Assembly (NCBI GenBank): GCA_944320725.1
Contig: CALUIM010000005.1
Location: 86,472 to 150,471, forward strand
Direction: 5' to 3'
DNA: 64,000 nt
DNA from: an uncultured Coriobacteriaceae bacterium
GTDB lineage: Bacteria > Actinomycetota > Coriobacteriia > Coriobacteriales > Coriobacteriaceae
Position numbers and translations under genes: made by a program. The number at the start of each line of letters is the position of its first letter. The stretch's first letter is position 1. A model generated the notes under the pieces. That model was not told the origin of the DNA and did not search any database. It saw only the letters and a program-made list of their open reading frames with translations. This document shows positions 54,097 through 63,726 of the stretch, piece after piece.

Positions 54097-54762
54097 ATGA
54101 TCAAGGCTGCGATTTACGACATGGATGGGACGCTCGTCGATACCGAGCATCTGGGCCTGGTGGCTTGGGATAAGGCTGCCGAGCAGCTGGGCGCGGATGT
54201 TCCGCGCGAGCTCGCGAAACAGTTCATTGGCCGCGCACGCCCGTCGGTTGTGGACATGCTGGTCGAGCACCTTGGATCGCGGCCGCTTTCTGAAGCGGTG
54301 TACGACCTGCATCGCGACATCCAATTCGAGCTCTCCAAGGAACAACTCGACACCAAACCCGGTGCCATTGAGTCGCTGCGCACGCTTCATGAGGAGGGCT
54401 ATCGCATCGCCCTTGCCACCTCGTCGCGGCGCCAGACGGTGGACTACAACCTCAACCGTTTTGGCATCATGGATTTGTTTGAGGTCATTACCTGCGGTGA
54501 CGAGATGGAGCGCGGCAAGCCTCATCCCGATATCTACCTGCTTACCGCCGAGCGCCTGGGCATCGATCCTGTTGAATGTGCCGTTATCGAGGACTCTGCC
54601 AACGGCGTGAAGGCGGGCCATGCCGCGGGCATGCATGTGTACATGGTGCCCGATGTGCTCGCGCCCACCGATGAGCTCATCGCATTGTGCGATCGCGTAT
54701 TGAAGGATCTGTTCGAGTTGCCGGGCGCGCTCCGCGAGGACGGGGGCATTGCCCGCGCATGA
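54097..54762 (+). CDS. HAD-superfamily phosphatase, beta-phosphoglucomutase-like
   Basis: The 222-residue protein has the HAD motif I DMDGTLVDTE (nucleophile Asp9), motif II LATSSRRQT, motif III lysine in GKPHPDIY and motif IV EDSANG. A helical cap sits between motifs I and II, as in beta-PGM-like enzymes. It would dephosphorylate or isomerise a sugar phosphate. The ATG at 54097 follows AGGGGAG. Its TGA overlaps the start of the membrane protein gene (ATGA), so they are coupled. Confidence 0.9.
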   Translation: MIKAAIYDMDGTLVDTEHLGLVAWDKAAEQLGADVPRELAKQFIGRARPSVVDMLVEHLGSRPLSEAVYDLHRDIQFELSKEQLDTKPGAIESLRTLHEEGYRIALATSSRRQTVDYNLNRFGIMDLFEVITCGDEMERGKPHPDIYLLTAERLGIDPVECAVIEDSANGVKAGHAAGMHVYMVPDVLAPTDELIALCDRVLKDLFELPGALREDGGIARA

Positions 54763-56084
54763 GCACCTATCTTTCCAACGTCCACACGGCGGTGCTGCTC
54801 TTCCCGCTGATCGCCGCAGCGCTTTCCGTTCCCTACGCCATCTACCAGTACCGCAAATTCGGCAGCATCTCGCTGTGGAAGACGTTTTTAGTCTTCTCGT
54901 TCATCTTCTACCTGCTGTGCGCGTACTTCATGGTCATCCTGCCCCTGCCGGCCGATCGCGACATCCTCATTCCAGCGGCACAGACGCCGCAGCTCCAACC
55001 GTTCTTTTTCTTGGACGGTATGCTTGCTGCCGCAAGCCGTATCGAGCTAAGCTCACCGGCATCGTGGATTGCGTTTTTGCGCAACCCCGGCGTGTATACA
55101 ACGCTGTTTAACGTGCTGCTCACGCTCCCGTTTGGCGTGTATCTGCGCTATCTCTTCCAGTGTCGTTGGTGGCAGGCCATCCTGTTTGGCTTCATGCTCT
55201 CCGCGTTCTATGAGATATCGCAGTTCAGCGGTCTGTTTGGGCTGTATGCACATCCGTACCGCCTCTTCGATGTCGACGACCTCATCACCAACACCACAGG
55301 ATCGCTTCTTGGTTTCTGGTGCGCCATACCGCTGTGCCACTTCCTGCCCGATATCGATGATGTCGAGGAGCTCGCTGCGCTGCGCGGTGCCACGCACACG
55401 TCTGCCTCGCGTCGTCTGCTCGCGTTTGCCATCGATGCGGCGGCTACCGTGGTGGCGCTTACGGTACTGCGCATTGCCATGCCTGGACTTACGGATTCCG
55501 GCTTTGGCCTCATCGGCGGGCTCATGTGTGCCACGGGCATCACGTTCATGCTCATCCCGGTGATTACGCGTGGCCAGACCATTGGCCATATGGTGGTGCG
55601 CTTGCGGGTGGTGCGTCCAGATGGCTCGCGTGCCAGCGGGTTTTCCATCGCGACGCGCTACTGCTTGCTGTTCTGGGCCTTTTTGCTCGCACCTTTGTGG
55701 GTGAGCACGCTCTTCCCGGTTACGTATGGCAACATCCAGAATCGTCTCGACGAGGCGGCGGTTGGTGCCGAGGGCATCTGGCTGGTGCTTGCGTGCGTGT
55801 ACGGCATCTGGCTGGTGTCGCTTGCCATCCGCGCGTTGCTCTCCGCGTTCAGGCATCCCTTCGTCATGCTCAACGGCCTCATCACCAACACGCGCGTGAT
55901 GTCGGTAACGCAGGTGGACCGTTTGCGCGCCGCGCGCTTTGATCCCAGCATGGAAGAAGAACTCACCGAGCTTGATGTCGATCCGTTGGGAACCGATTTG
56001 GACGATGCGTTCGATGCATCGTTCGATACCACGAGCGCCGACGAGGGGACCTCGTTCGACGCCGAGGAGCAGGGGCACATCTAG
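54759..56084 (+). CDS. VanZ-RDD fusion membrane protein
   Basis: The 441-residue protein joins two membrane modules. Residues 1-200 form a VanZ-like region, with the conserved YEISQ and DVDDLITNTTG segment near 155-185. Residues about 220-390 form an RDD-family module with SASRRLLAFAIDAA and the GQTIGHMVVRL helix. A polar tail rich in Asp/Glu/Ser follows. VanZ-RDD fusions occur in actinobacteria; teicoplanin-type resistance or membrane roles are proposed, but this copy has no van genes nearby. The ATG shares bases with the HAD stop. Confidence 0.88.
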   Translation: MSTYLSNVHTAVLLFPLIAAALSVPYAIYQYRKFGSISLWKTFLVFSFIFYLLCAYFMVILPLPADRDILIPAAQTPQLQPFFFLDGMLAAASRIELSSPASWIAFLRNPGVYTTLFNVLLTLPFGVYLRYLFQCRWWQAILFGFMLSAFYEISQFSGLFGLYAHPYRLFDVDDLITNTTGSLLGFWCAIPLCHFLPDIDDVEELAALRGATHTSASRRLLAFAIDAAATVVALTVLRIAMPGLTDSGFGLIGGLMCATGITFMLIPVITRGQTIGHMVVRLRVVRPDGSRASGFSIATRYCLLFWAFLLAPLWVSTLFPVTYGNIQNRLDEAAVGAEGIWLVLACVYGIWLVSLAIRALLSAFRHPFVMLNGLITNTRVMSVTQVDRLRAARFDPSMEEELTELDVDPLGTDLDDAFDASFDTTSADEGTSFDAEEQGHI

Positions 56085-56101
56085 TACCGCGTGCGAGCGT
56101 C

Positions 56102-57190
56102 TTACAGATACGCACCCATATTGAATTCGGGAATCGAAAGCGCGCGGTTCTCAACCGTGGTGAGGCCACCTGTTGGTGCAGCACCGGTGCTGGCACGGGG
56201 AAGCAGGAAGGGGCGCACAACCTCTTCGCGGCGCTCGTGCGCCTCGTGAGGCAGCGCGTCTTGTGTGGCGATGCGCTCGAGCAGCAGCTGGATGCCTTTG
56301 CGTCCAATCTCGTAACCAGCAGGCGAGCAGGTGGTGAGGGCAACCGGTCCACTCCATGCGAGCGGGTTGCCGTCGCAGCCCGCCACGAGCAGGTCGTCGG
56401 GCACGTGAGCACCGGCAGACAGGGCGCCTGCGATGGCGCCGGCGGCGAGCACATCGGTGAGGCCGATGATGACATCCGGTCGCTCGTGCGATGCGCGCTG
56501 CATGAGACTCACGCCCAGGCTGTAGCCGTCACCCGAGACGTTCCATTCGCCGGCGTCGAGGACTTCGAGCACGATATCGGGATGGGCGGAAAGCACGTCT
56601 TGGATGCCCGTGAGGCGCAGCTTCATCTGTTGGGATGAGGTGCGCCCAATGACCGCGATATGCGTGGCGCCGTGTGTCACGAGGTGGCGTGCGATGAGCG
56701 CGCCTTGGCCCATGTTGTCTGCCGAGACATAGTAACCCGGCGAGCCGCTGCGCACATCGAGGTAGATCACGGGCACCGCGTGCATGGCGGCGGGTTCCCA
56801 TTCAAGGGACTGCACGGGCTGCACGAGGATGCCATCGACCTGCATGCCCATGAGGTAGCGCGCCGAGCGCTCCGAGAGCGCGCCGTCGTCGTTGGCGTTC
56901 GCCATGATGAGGTTGTAGCCATGGCGCCGAGCCTCGGTGAGCGCGCCATTTGCGATCTGCAAGCTCGACCCATGGTTAAGGCGGGGCAGGACAAGGCCCA
57001 GCACGTTGCTCTGGCCGCCGGCGAGCATGCGCGCGCTTTGGTTGGGAAGATAGCCCAGCCGCTCGATGGTTTCGTTGATGACGCGGCGCGTTTCGGGCCG
57101 CACCTTCTCGGGATGGTTGAGCGCGTTGGAAACGGTACCCAGCGAGACCCCTGCTTCGCGCGCCACATCTCCAATACGTACGCGTGCCAT
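56102..57190 (-). CDS. LacI-family transcriptional regulator, second copy
   Basis: The 362-residue protein starts with an HTH (GDVAREAGVSLGTVSNALNH) and hinge, followed by a ligand-binding domain. The ATG at 57190 has GGAGGA 6 bases upstream. No sugar enzymes or transporter are adjacent. A perfect palindrome lies in its own promoter region, so it probably autoregulates and may act on distant genes. It converges on the VanZ-RDD gene with a 17-base gap. Confidence 0.92.
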   Translation of the reverse strand: MARVRIGDVAREAGVSLGTVSNALNHPEKVRPETRRVINETIERLGYLPNQSARMLAGGQSNVLGLVLPRLNHGSSLQIANGALTEARRHGYNLIMANANDDGALSERSARYLMGMQVDGILVQPVQSLEWEPAAMHAVPVIYLDVRSGSPGYYVSADNMGQGALIARHLVTHGATHIAVIGRTSSQQMKLRLTGIQDVLSAHPDIVLEVLDAGEWNVSGDGYSLGVSLMQRASHERPDVIIGLTDVLAAGAIAGALSAGAHVPDDLLVAGCDGNPLAWSGPVALTTCSPAGYEIGRKGIQLLLERIATQDALPHEAHERREEVVRPFLLPRASTGAAPTGGLTTVENRALSIPEFNMGAYL

Positions 57191-57246
57191 GCTATCCTCC
57201 CAGCTGGCCTTTTGCATCTCATGTTCTGCCAGCATAGCACATACTT

Positions 57247-57260
57247 AAAACGTTTTAATG
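57247..57260. promoter_or_regulatory. Palindromic LacI operator TTAAAACGTTTTAA
   Basis: A perfect 14-bp palindrome centred on CG lies 57 bases upstream of the second lacI start. LacI-family operators share this form, with the central CG and A/T outer arms differing from the cre-like sites at 7540 and 7593. It fits autoregulation. Confidence 0.65.
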
Positions 57261-57406
57261 ACGTTTGCGGGCACGGTTCTATGGAGACTCTGCTGGTATT
57301 CGAAATTCGTAACCAGTTGGCAACATAGCATCACGCCCCCGGGGGTACTATAGTGACCAGGCCCGCTGGGGCTTTTGTTTTGTCACGAGCAACAAGGAGA
57401 CCAGCT

Positions 57407-59251
57407 ATGTGCGGCATCGTGGGATATACCGGAACTGAGGCGGCCAAGGACATTCTGATCTCTGGCCTGAAGCGCCTTGAATACCGCGGCTATGACTCGG
57501 CGGGTGTTGCGCTCGAGCGCACGAGCGCGCACGAGACGGTTGTCGATGTCATACGCCGTGTGGGCAAGGTTGCAGGACTCGAGTCCGAGCTCGCGAACGT
57601 AGATGCCGAGGCCGCCTGCGGCATCGGGCATACGCGCTGGGCCACGCACGGGCGCCCGAGTACGGTGAACGCGCATCCGCATGTTTCGTGCGATGGCCGC
57701 ATCGCCATCGTCCACAACGGCATCATCGAAAACTTCGCCGAACTGCGTTCAGAGCTCGAGGGCCGCGGTCACACGTTTGCCAGCGAGACGGACACCGAGG
57801 TGTTTGCACATCTCATCGAAGAGGCATACGCCCGCGAGCACGATCTGCTCGGTGCGCTGCGCGAGGCGTGTACGCATGTGGTGGGCGCCTACGGCATCGC
57901 TGCGGTATGCGCCGATGAGCCGGGTGTGATCGCGGTGGCGCGCAAGGATTCTCCCATCATCATCGGACGTGGTGAGCACGGTAGCTACGTGGCATCCGAC
58001 ATGATTGCGGTCATCGACTCCACGCGCGATGTCGTGGTGCTCGAGGATGGGCAGTTCGCGCGGCTCACGCCTGAGGGCATCTCCTACACCGATGCGCAAG
58101 GTGAGCCCATCGAACCTCCCGTGACGCATGTCGACTGGAATATCGACATGGCAGAGAAGGCCGGCTATCCCGACTTCATGCTCAAAGAGATTTGCGAGCA
58201 GCCGCGCGTGGTGCGCGATACCCTTGTGGGTCGTATGACGGGCGGGGAGCTTTCCATCGACGAGCTCGGCCTTTCGCTCGAGGAGCTCAACCTCATCGAC
58301 CGCGTATACGTAATCGCGTGCGGCACGAGCTACCACGCCGGTCTTATCGCGAAAAACCTGATCGAGATGTGGGCGCGCATCCCGTGCGAGGTCGAGGCGG
58401 CGAGCGAGTTTCGCTACCGCGATCCCATCATCACCCCGTCGACGCTCGTGGTGGCCGTGAGTCAATCGGGCGAGACGGCAGACACGCTTGCCGCCATCCG
58501 CGATGCACGCATCAAGGGCGCCAAGGTGTTCGGTATCACCAACGTGGTGGGTAGCCCCGTAGCGCGCGAGAGCGACGGCGTCATCTACACCAAGGCAAAC
58601 AAAGAGATTGCGGTTGCCTCCACCAAGAGCTTCATTGGCCAGGTGGTGTCGCTCACGTTGCTGGCGCTGCTGTTGGCGCAGGTGAAGTACCGTCTTACGG
58701 TGGGGCAGGTCCGCATGCTCTTCCGCGAGCTTGGCGATACAGCCGAGCAGATCCAGTGGATTTTCGAAACGCAGAAAGACGCGATTCACGAGGCTGCGCT
58801 TGCCTGCAAGGACGCGCATTCGGCGCTCTTTGTGGGCCGCGGCATGGGCGCCGCCATCGCGAACGAGGGCGCCCTCAAGCTGAAGGAGATCAGCTACCTG
58901 CACGCCGAGGCATACGCCGCTGGCGAGATGAAGCACGGTCCCATCGCCCTTATCGACCCGGGGTTCCCGGTCATTGCGATCGCCACCAAGAGCCCCGTGT
59001 ACGACAAGACCGTCTCCAACCTGAAAGAATGCGAGGCGCGCGGTGCCAAGATCATCGTTGTGGCAACTGAGGGCGATGAGGATATCCGCGAGATTGCCGA
59101 CCATGTGATCTACATCCCGCGGGTGCGCGATGCGTTCTGCGCCATTACGGCAACCGTGCCGTTGCAGCTGCTTGCACGCGAGGTTGCCTTGATGCGCGGC
59201 TGCGACGTAGACCAACCGCGCAACCTCGCCAAAAGCGTTACGGTGGAGTAA
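57407..59251 (+). CDS. glmS: Glutamine--fructose-6-phosphate aminotransferase (isomerizing)
   Basis: The 614-residue enzyme starts with Cys2 (after Met removal) of MCGIVGY, the nucleophile of the glutaminase domain (1-240). Two SIS sugar-isomerase modules follow, with CGTSYHAG and VSQSGETADT, ending in AKSVTVE. It makes glucosamine-6-phosphate for the cell wall. The ATG has AAGGAG 8 bases upstream. No glmS ribozyme is evident; the 216 bases before it hold the second LacI operator and no typical core. Confidence 0.95.
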   Translation: MCGIVGYTGTEAAKDILISGLKRLEYRGYDSAGVALERTSAHETVVDVIRRVGKVAGLESELANVDAEAACGIGHTRWATHGRPSTVNAHPHVSCDGRIAIVHNGIIENFAELRSELEGRGHTFASETDTEVFAHLIEEAYAREHDLLGALREACTHVVGAYGIAAVCADEPGVIAVARKDSPIIIGRGEHGSYVASDMIAVIDSTRDVVVLEDGQFARLTPEGISYTDAQGEPIEPPVTHVDWNIDMAEKAGYPDFMLKEICEQPRVVRDTLVGRMTGGELSIDELGLSLEELNLIDRVYVIACGTSYHAGLIAKNLIEMWARIPCEVEAASEFRYRDPIITPSTLVVAVSQSGETADTLAAIRDARIKGAKVFGITNVVGSPVARESDGVIYTKANKEIAVASTKSFIGQVVSLTLLALLLAQVKYRLTVGQVRMLFRELGDTAEQIQWIFETQKDAIHEAALACKDAHSALFVGRGMGAAIANEGALKLKEISYLHAEAYAAGEMKHGPIALIDPGFPVIAIATKSPVYDKTVSNLKECEARGAKIIVVATEGDEDIREIADHVIYIPRVRDAFCAITATVPLQLLAREVALMRGCDVDQPRNLAKSVTVE

Positions 59252-59257
59252 TTGCAA

Positions 59258-59289
59258 GCGGGGACGGTGCGTTGCACCGCCGTCCCCGC
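59258..59289. terminator. Bidirectional terminator between glmS and pepT
   Basis: GCGGGGACG and CGTCCCCGC form a 9-bp stem extended by an inner TGC/GCA pair. It lies 7 bases after glmS and before the convergent pepT end. Neither side has a long T-run. Confidence 0.6.
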
Positions 59290-59310
59290 CGAGATGCATG
59301 AGCGCCGTGG

Positions 59311-60564
59311 TTACGCGAAGCGCGCAACGAGCTCCTGCAGGACGTCGACCATCTTCTCGAGGGCGCGCACAGGGATAAACTCGTTGACGCCATGGAAGCA
59401 ATAGCCGCCCGTCGAGAGGTTGGGGCAGGGGAGCCCGCGGAACGAAAGCTGGGCGCCATCGGTGCCGCCGCGGATGGGCAGCACGCGCGGCTCGACGTCC
59501 GTGGCAGCAAAGGCGTCTTTGGCGGTATCGATGAGCTCGGGATAGTTGGCAACAATCTCGGCCATATTGCGGTACTGCTGCTTAATGGCAACGCTCACGC
59601 AGTCGGTGCCCTGCGCGGCATTGACAAACGCCGCAGCGCGCTCGATGAGGGCGATCTTCGCGTCGAATTGTGCCGCATCATGATCGCGCACGATATAGCG
59701 GGCGGTGGCGTGCTCGCAGGTTGCCGAGACGCCCTCGAGATGAATGAAACCGTCGTATCCCTCGGTGTGCTCGGGGCGCATGTGCTCGGGTAGCAGCGCA
59801 TGGAATGCGGCGAACAGGTTGCCCGCGTTGATCATGCGATCCTTGGCATCGCCGGGGTGGATGGAGTATCCCTGGAAGCGCACGGTCGCCTCGCAGGCAT
59901 TGAAGCACTCCCACTCAATCTCGCCGAGCGGGCCGCCGTCTACCGTGTAGGCATAGGTGCAGTCGAAGGCATCAAGATCGAGCAGCTCCGCGCCGTGGCC
60001 GATCTCCTCGTCGGGGCAGAAGCAAATGCCCAGCGGGGGATGGGGAAGCTCCGGATGCGCCGCGAGACGCGCCACAAGCGACATGATCTCGGCCACGCCC
60101 GCCTTGTCGTCGGCGCCAAGCAGCGTGGTGCCATCGGAGCAGACAAGGTCTTGGTTCACCAGGTCGTTGAGGGCAGGAAGCTTATCGGGGCTTATCTGCA
60201 CCGGCGTGCCGTTAACCTCGCCGCTCACCAGCGGGCCGTCCTCATAGTGCACGATATGCGGCTTCACATCGAAGCCCGAGACCACCTCGGTGGTGTCGAG
60301 ATGGGCAATAAGCCCCAAGCGTGGCTGATGTTCGGACCCCGCACTCGCGGGGATGTGTGCACAAACATAGGCGTGGTCGGTCACCTGTACGTCTTGGGCG
60401 CCCAGTTCACGCAGCTCGTCGGCGAGCAGGCGCGCAAGGTCGAACTGGATGTCCGACGAGGGAACCTGATCGCAGTGCTCGTCTGAGGATTGCGTGGGAA
60501 CCTGAACATAGCGCCAAAAGCGCTCGAGTACATCGGATGCAGCGGCAAGCGGAAGATCTGCCAT
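59311..60564 (-). CDS. pepT: Tripeptide aminopeptidase (peptidase T)
   Basis: The 417-residue M20-family enzyme has the two-zinc motifs: LIAHLDTTEVVSG, GADDKAG and FCPDEEIGHG. The length fits PepT. It removes the N-terminal residue of tripeptides in the cytoplasm. The ATG at 60564 has AAAGGAG 6 bases upstream; an upstream in-frame start adds 24 unconserved residues. It diverges from the DtxR-type gene with a 138-base gap. Confidence 0.94.
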   Translation of the reverse strand: MADLPLAAASDVLERFWRYVQVPTQSSDEHCDQVPSSDIQFDLARLLADELRELGAQDVQVTDHAYVCAHIPASAGSEHQPRLGLIAHLDTTEVVSGFDVKPHIVHYEDGPLVSGEVNGTPVQISPDKLPALNDLVNQDLVCSDGTTLLGADDKAGVAEIMSLVARLAAHPELPHPPLGICFCPDEEIGHGAELLDLDAFDCTYAYTVDGGPLGEIEWECFNACEATVRFQGYSIHPGDAKDRMINAGNLFAAFHALLPEHMRPEHTEGYDGFIHLEGVSATCEHATARYIVRDHDAAQFDAKIALIERAAAFVNAAQGTDCVSVAIKQQYRNMAEIVANYPELIDTAKDAFAATDVEPRVLPIRGGTDGAQLSFRGLPCPNLSTGGYCFHGVNEFIPVRALEKMVDVLQELVARFA

Positions 60565-60702
60565 GGTCACTCCTTTATGGTGGGTGTGCACGTACAGCTC
60601 ACACTCTAGCACGCGATGTGGGGTAGAATCAGACAAGGCGAACTATATCGGGCGCGTTGCAGGTTGCAACGAGGTGCCTGAGGCGCGCGAAGGGAAGGCC
60701 CC

Positions 60703-61128
60703 ATGGAGACAACCGCGACATCGGGTGAGCTGCATCTCACCATGGCAAACGAGGACTACCTCGAGTGCATGGTGAGAATCGAGCGGGAAGATGGCGAGGA
60801 GAGCGGCGTGCGCTCGGTCGATATCGCCAATCGTCTCGGGGTTTCCAAGGCATCGGTGAACAAGGCGGTCTCTGTGCTCAAGGGGCAAGGACTCGTTGAG
60901 CAATCGCATTACGGTCGCGTGATGCTTACCGCCCGCGGCAGAGAGATTGGCTCAGCCATCTGGTATCGTCACCGGCTCATCCGGACCTTCCTTATCCAGG
61001 AGCTGGGCGTTGCCTTCGAGCGCGCCGATAACGAGGCATGCCAGATGGAGCATGCTCTTTCCGAGGACACGATGCAGCGCTGGATGGCCTATCTCGAACG
61101 CGAGGGCATCGTGGTTGTGGACGACTAG
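60703..61128 (+). CDS. DtxR/MntR-type metal-dependent regulator
   Basis: The 141-residue protein has a winged HTH of the DtxR family (DYLECMVRIE ... VDIANRLGVSKASVNKAVSVLKGQGLV) and a dimer/metal-binding domain with the CQMEH segment (Cys-Gln-Met-Glu-His) near residue 110. The SH3-like third domain is missing, as in MntR. It would repress metal-uptake genes when manganese or iron is bound. It is followed 9 bases later by a methyltransferase gene. The ATG at 60703 follows GGGAAGG. Confidence 0.9.
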   Translation: METTATSGELHLTMANEDYLECMVRIEREDGEESGVRSVDIANRLGVSKASVNKAVSVLKGQGLVEQSHYGRVMLTARGREIGSAIWYRHRLIRTFLIQELGVAFERADNEACQMEHALSEDTMQRWMAYLEREGIVVVDD

Positions 61129-61137
61129 CGGCTGCAC

Positions 61138-62082
61138 ATGAGTGAGGACGTGGGCGCGGCGGCCTATCTGCCGGATACAACGTATTACAACCGCACGGGA
61201 GCCGTGGAGTTCATGGCGCGCCTCGAGCGTGAACCGCTGCTTGTGCAGGGCCCTATGGGGAGCGTGCTGATGGCCGATGCCGGTGCGCGTGACGTGCCCG
61301 CTGCCTTTTGGAACCTGGCTGAACCCCAGACGGTCATGCGCATCCATCGCTTGTACGAGGCCGCGGGGGCGCAGATTCTGCTTACCAATACCTTCCAGGC
61401 GAGTCGGCCTGCGCTTGAGCGCGATGAGATTATGCCGTCTATGGCCGAGGTAAACCGCGCTGCGGTCGATAACGCGCGCGCGGCGCACCCGCAGGTGCTC
61501 GTGGGATCGATGGGTCCGTGCGGCATCGACTGGACGCTGCCCGATTCGCCTGAATTCCGTGCTGCCCGCGATGCCTATCGCGCTCAGGCACACGCGCTGC
61601 TTGCCGCCGGTGTCGACGCTCTGCTGCTCGAGACGTTCACCTCGATTCGCGACGTTGAGCCTGCAATCAAAGGCGCGTGCGATGCCGCCGACGGCATGCC
61701 TGTGCTGGTGAGCTTTTCCATTGGGGAAGACACAAACCTCTTGGGCGATGGCCTCACCATCGAGGGCGCGGTGCTCTATGCCGAGAAACACGGCGCGCGA
61801 GCTGTTGGGGTGAACTGCTGCTCGATGGAGGCAGCGACCGCTGCGGTGCCACGCATGGTGCGCGCCGCGCGCACGCCCGTTATGGTGCGGCCCAATGCCG
61901 GCAACCCCGTCGAGGCAGAGGACGGATCGCTTGTGTGGGATGAGCGTCCCGAGCGCTTTGCACGTGCCTGCGCGGAGTGGCTGCAGGCGGGGGCACGTAT
62001 GGTGGGCAGTTGCTGTGGCACCACGGCGCGCACGACATCGGCACTCGCCGATGTGCTGGTCGCGCGCACAAGTTATGAATGA
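61138..62082 (+). CDS. Homocysteine S-methyltransferase family protein
   Basis: The 314-residue protein has the zinc motifs of the homocysteine-binding domain: GVNCCS near residue 223 and GSCCGTT near 290. It matches the N-terminal half of methionine synthase or MmuM-type enzymes, moving a methyl group to homocysteine. No cobalamin domain is present. The ribosome site before the ATG is poor; it may depend on read-through from the regulator gene just upstream. Confidence 0.9.
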   Translation: MSEDVGAAAYLPDTTYYNRTGAVEFMARLEREPLLVQGPMGSVLMADAGARDVPAAFWNLAEPQTVMRIHRLYEAAGAQILLTNTFQASRPALERDEIMPSMAEVNRAAVDNARAAHPQVLVGSMGPCGIDWTLPDSPEFRAARDAYRAQAHALLAAGVDALLLETFTSIRDVEPAIKGACDAADGMPVLVSFSIGEDTNLLGDGLTIEGAVLYAEKHGARAVGVNCCSMEAATAAVPRMVRAARTPVMVRPNAGNPVEAEDGSLVWDERPERFARACAEWLQAGARMVGSCCGTTARTTSALADVLVARTSYE

Positions 62083-62176
62083 GCTGCGTACCGTGCGACG
62101 CCACCGGTAGAAGCGAGCCCCCGCTGGGTATATCTCCCACGTATGTTTGATAGTGACATGAGAGGTGTTACTCGTC

Positions 62177-63580
62177 GTGGGAACGATTATCCGATTTGGG
62201 ACCGATGGCTGGCGCGCCCGCGTGGACGGCGACTTCAGCGAGGAGAACCTCGTGCGCGTTGCCGACGCGGTGGGTCGCGTGTGGGCGCAGGAGATGCCGG
62301 GTGCCATCGTGTACGTAGGATATGACACGCGCCCTGGCGCAGAGCACTTCGCGTGCTTGGCGGGTAGAGTGCTGGCATCGCATGGGCTGGTTGCCAAGGT
62401 GAGCGACCGCTACGTGCCAACCCCGGCGCTCTCATGGGCCACGGCGCACGACGTGCGCGCGTGCGGTGGGTTTCAGGTAACCGGCTCGCACCATCCCCAC
62501 GATTATCTTGGCGTGAAGCTTCGTTCGGCCAAAGGCGGCACATTGTCTGGCGATGCTGTGCGCGACATCGAGGACGTCATCGACCCCGATCCCACCGATC
62601 GTCGTGGTGCCATCGAGCGCTGTGACTATGTCACCCCGTACTTCGATTATCTGTGCACCTCGGTGGTGGATGCAGACATCATTTCGCAGGCAAAGCTTCG
62701 CGTGCTCTATGATCCGCTGTATGGATCGGCGCGCGGCTACGTGCCGCTTGCGATGGGCTCGCTGGGCATCGAGACCATCGAGATCCACGGCGCGCCAGAC
62801 GATGAGTATGAGGAGCTGCATCCCGATTGCATGGAGCCATGGATCGACGCATGCGAGCAAGCGGTGGTGAATACCGGGGTGAGCGCCGGTTTGATTAACG
62901 ACGGCGATGCCGATCGGGTGGGCGCTGTCGACGAGCATGGCCGCTTCATAAGCACGCATCGCATCATCGCGTTGCTCATCGGGCATCTGGTGAAGCATCG
63001 TGGCATGACGGGGCGCGTGGTGCTCAACCAGTCGACCTCGATGCTCACGCGGCGCGTTGCGCGCGATCTGGGTTGTCGTGTGACGGTCAAGCCGGTGGGG
63101 TTCAAGCATATCTATGAGGAGTCGCGTAAAGGCGATGTGTTGATTGGCGGCGAGGAAGCAGGCGGCGTGGGCATTCCGGCGTTTTGCCCCGAGCGCGATG
63201 GCATTTTGGTAACGATGCTGCTGTGCGAGCTCATGGCCATGACGGGCAAATCGCTCGGCACGCTTTCCGACGAGCTGACCGAAGCCTACGGAACAACAAG
63301 CTATGGGCGGCGCGATTTGCGCTTGCAAACCGAGGTCGTCGAGATGTTCCGGACGTTGTTGCCCGGGTTGAACCCGCAAAGCGTTGCAGGGCGAACGCCG
63401 GTAGCGGTGAGTCATATGGACGGCTTGCGGCTGGAGTTTGAGGACGAATCGTGGCTGCTCATGCGTCCGGCGGGTACCGAGCCGGTTGTGCGCGTGTATG
63501 CCGAGGCCCCGACCGTCCAGGCGCGTGACGAGCTTCTCGAGGCGGGATGCGACATCGCGAAGGGCGAACTCGGCATCTAG
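62177..63580 (+). CDS. Second phosphohexomutase with atypical phosphoserine loop
   Basis: The 467-residue protein has the mutase order: a phosphoserine loop TGSHHPHDYLGVK, metal loop NDGDADR, sugar loop GGEEAGG and phosphate loop RPAGTEP. The loop is unusual: the common TASHNP has Asn, here His. Substrate may be glucosamine-, mannose- or glucose-phosphate. The GTG at 62177 has GAGAGGTG upstream; an earlier GTG overlaps that site. It is separated from the methyltransferase gene by 94 bases. Confidence 0.9.
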   Translation: MGTIIRFGTDGWRARVDGDFSEENLVRVADAVGRVWAQEMPGAIVYVGYDTRPGAEHFACLAGRVLASHGLVAKVSDRYVPTPALSWATAHDVRACGGFQVTGSHHPHDYLGVKLRSAKGGTLSGDAVRDIEDVIDPDPTDRRGAIERCDYVTPYFDYLCTSVVDADIISQAKLRVLYDPLYGSARGYVPLAMGSLGIETIEIHGAPDDEYEELHPDCMEPWIDACEQAVVNTGVSAGLINDGDADRVGAVDEHGRFISTHRIIALLIGHLVKHRGMTGRVVLNQSTSMLTRRVARDLGCRVTVKPVGFKHIYEESRKGDVLIGGEEAGGVGIPAFCPERDGILVTMLLCELMAMTGKSLGTLSDELTEAYGTTSYGRRDLRLQTEVVEMFRTLLPGLNPQSVAGRTPVAVSHMDGLRLEFEDESWLLMRPAGTEPVVRVYAEAPTVQARDELLEAGCDIAKGELGI

Positions 63581-63595
63581 GCGCTACGGAGATCT

Positions 63596-63611
63596 CACTA
63601 TATATATAGTG
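63596..63611. repeat. Palindrome CACTATATATATAGTG, copy 1
   Basis: A perfect 16-bp palindrome lies just after the second mutase gene. A shorter version recurs 115-131 bases downstream, before the predicted rRNA leader. The pair looks like regulator half-sites or a looping element. Confidence 0.5.
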
Positions 63612-63726
63612 TGCGTAAGCACTACCGGATGCGCTTGAGATGCCACAGCGATATAGACGAAAGTTGCCAGTTGTGGCTTTCACTGTCGGTGGGCGGTTGA
63701 TTCTAGTGGATGAGCGTATTCAAAAC

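Noticed and set aside
57317..57351. Promoter TTGGCA ... TACTAT for glmS
   Set aside because: The spacing of 23 bases between the hexamers is too long for a standard promoter.
57191..57406. glmS ribozyme upstream of glmS
   Set aside because: The region has the LacI operator and small palindromes but no pattern I could match to the conserved ribozyme core.
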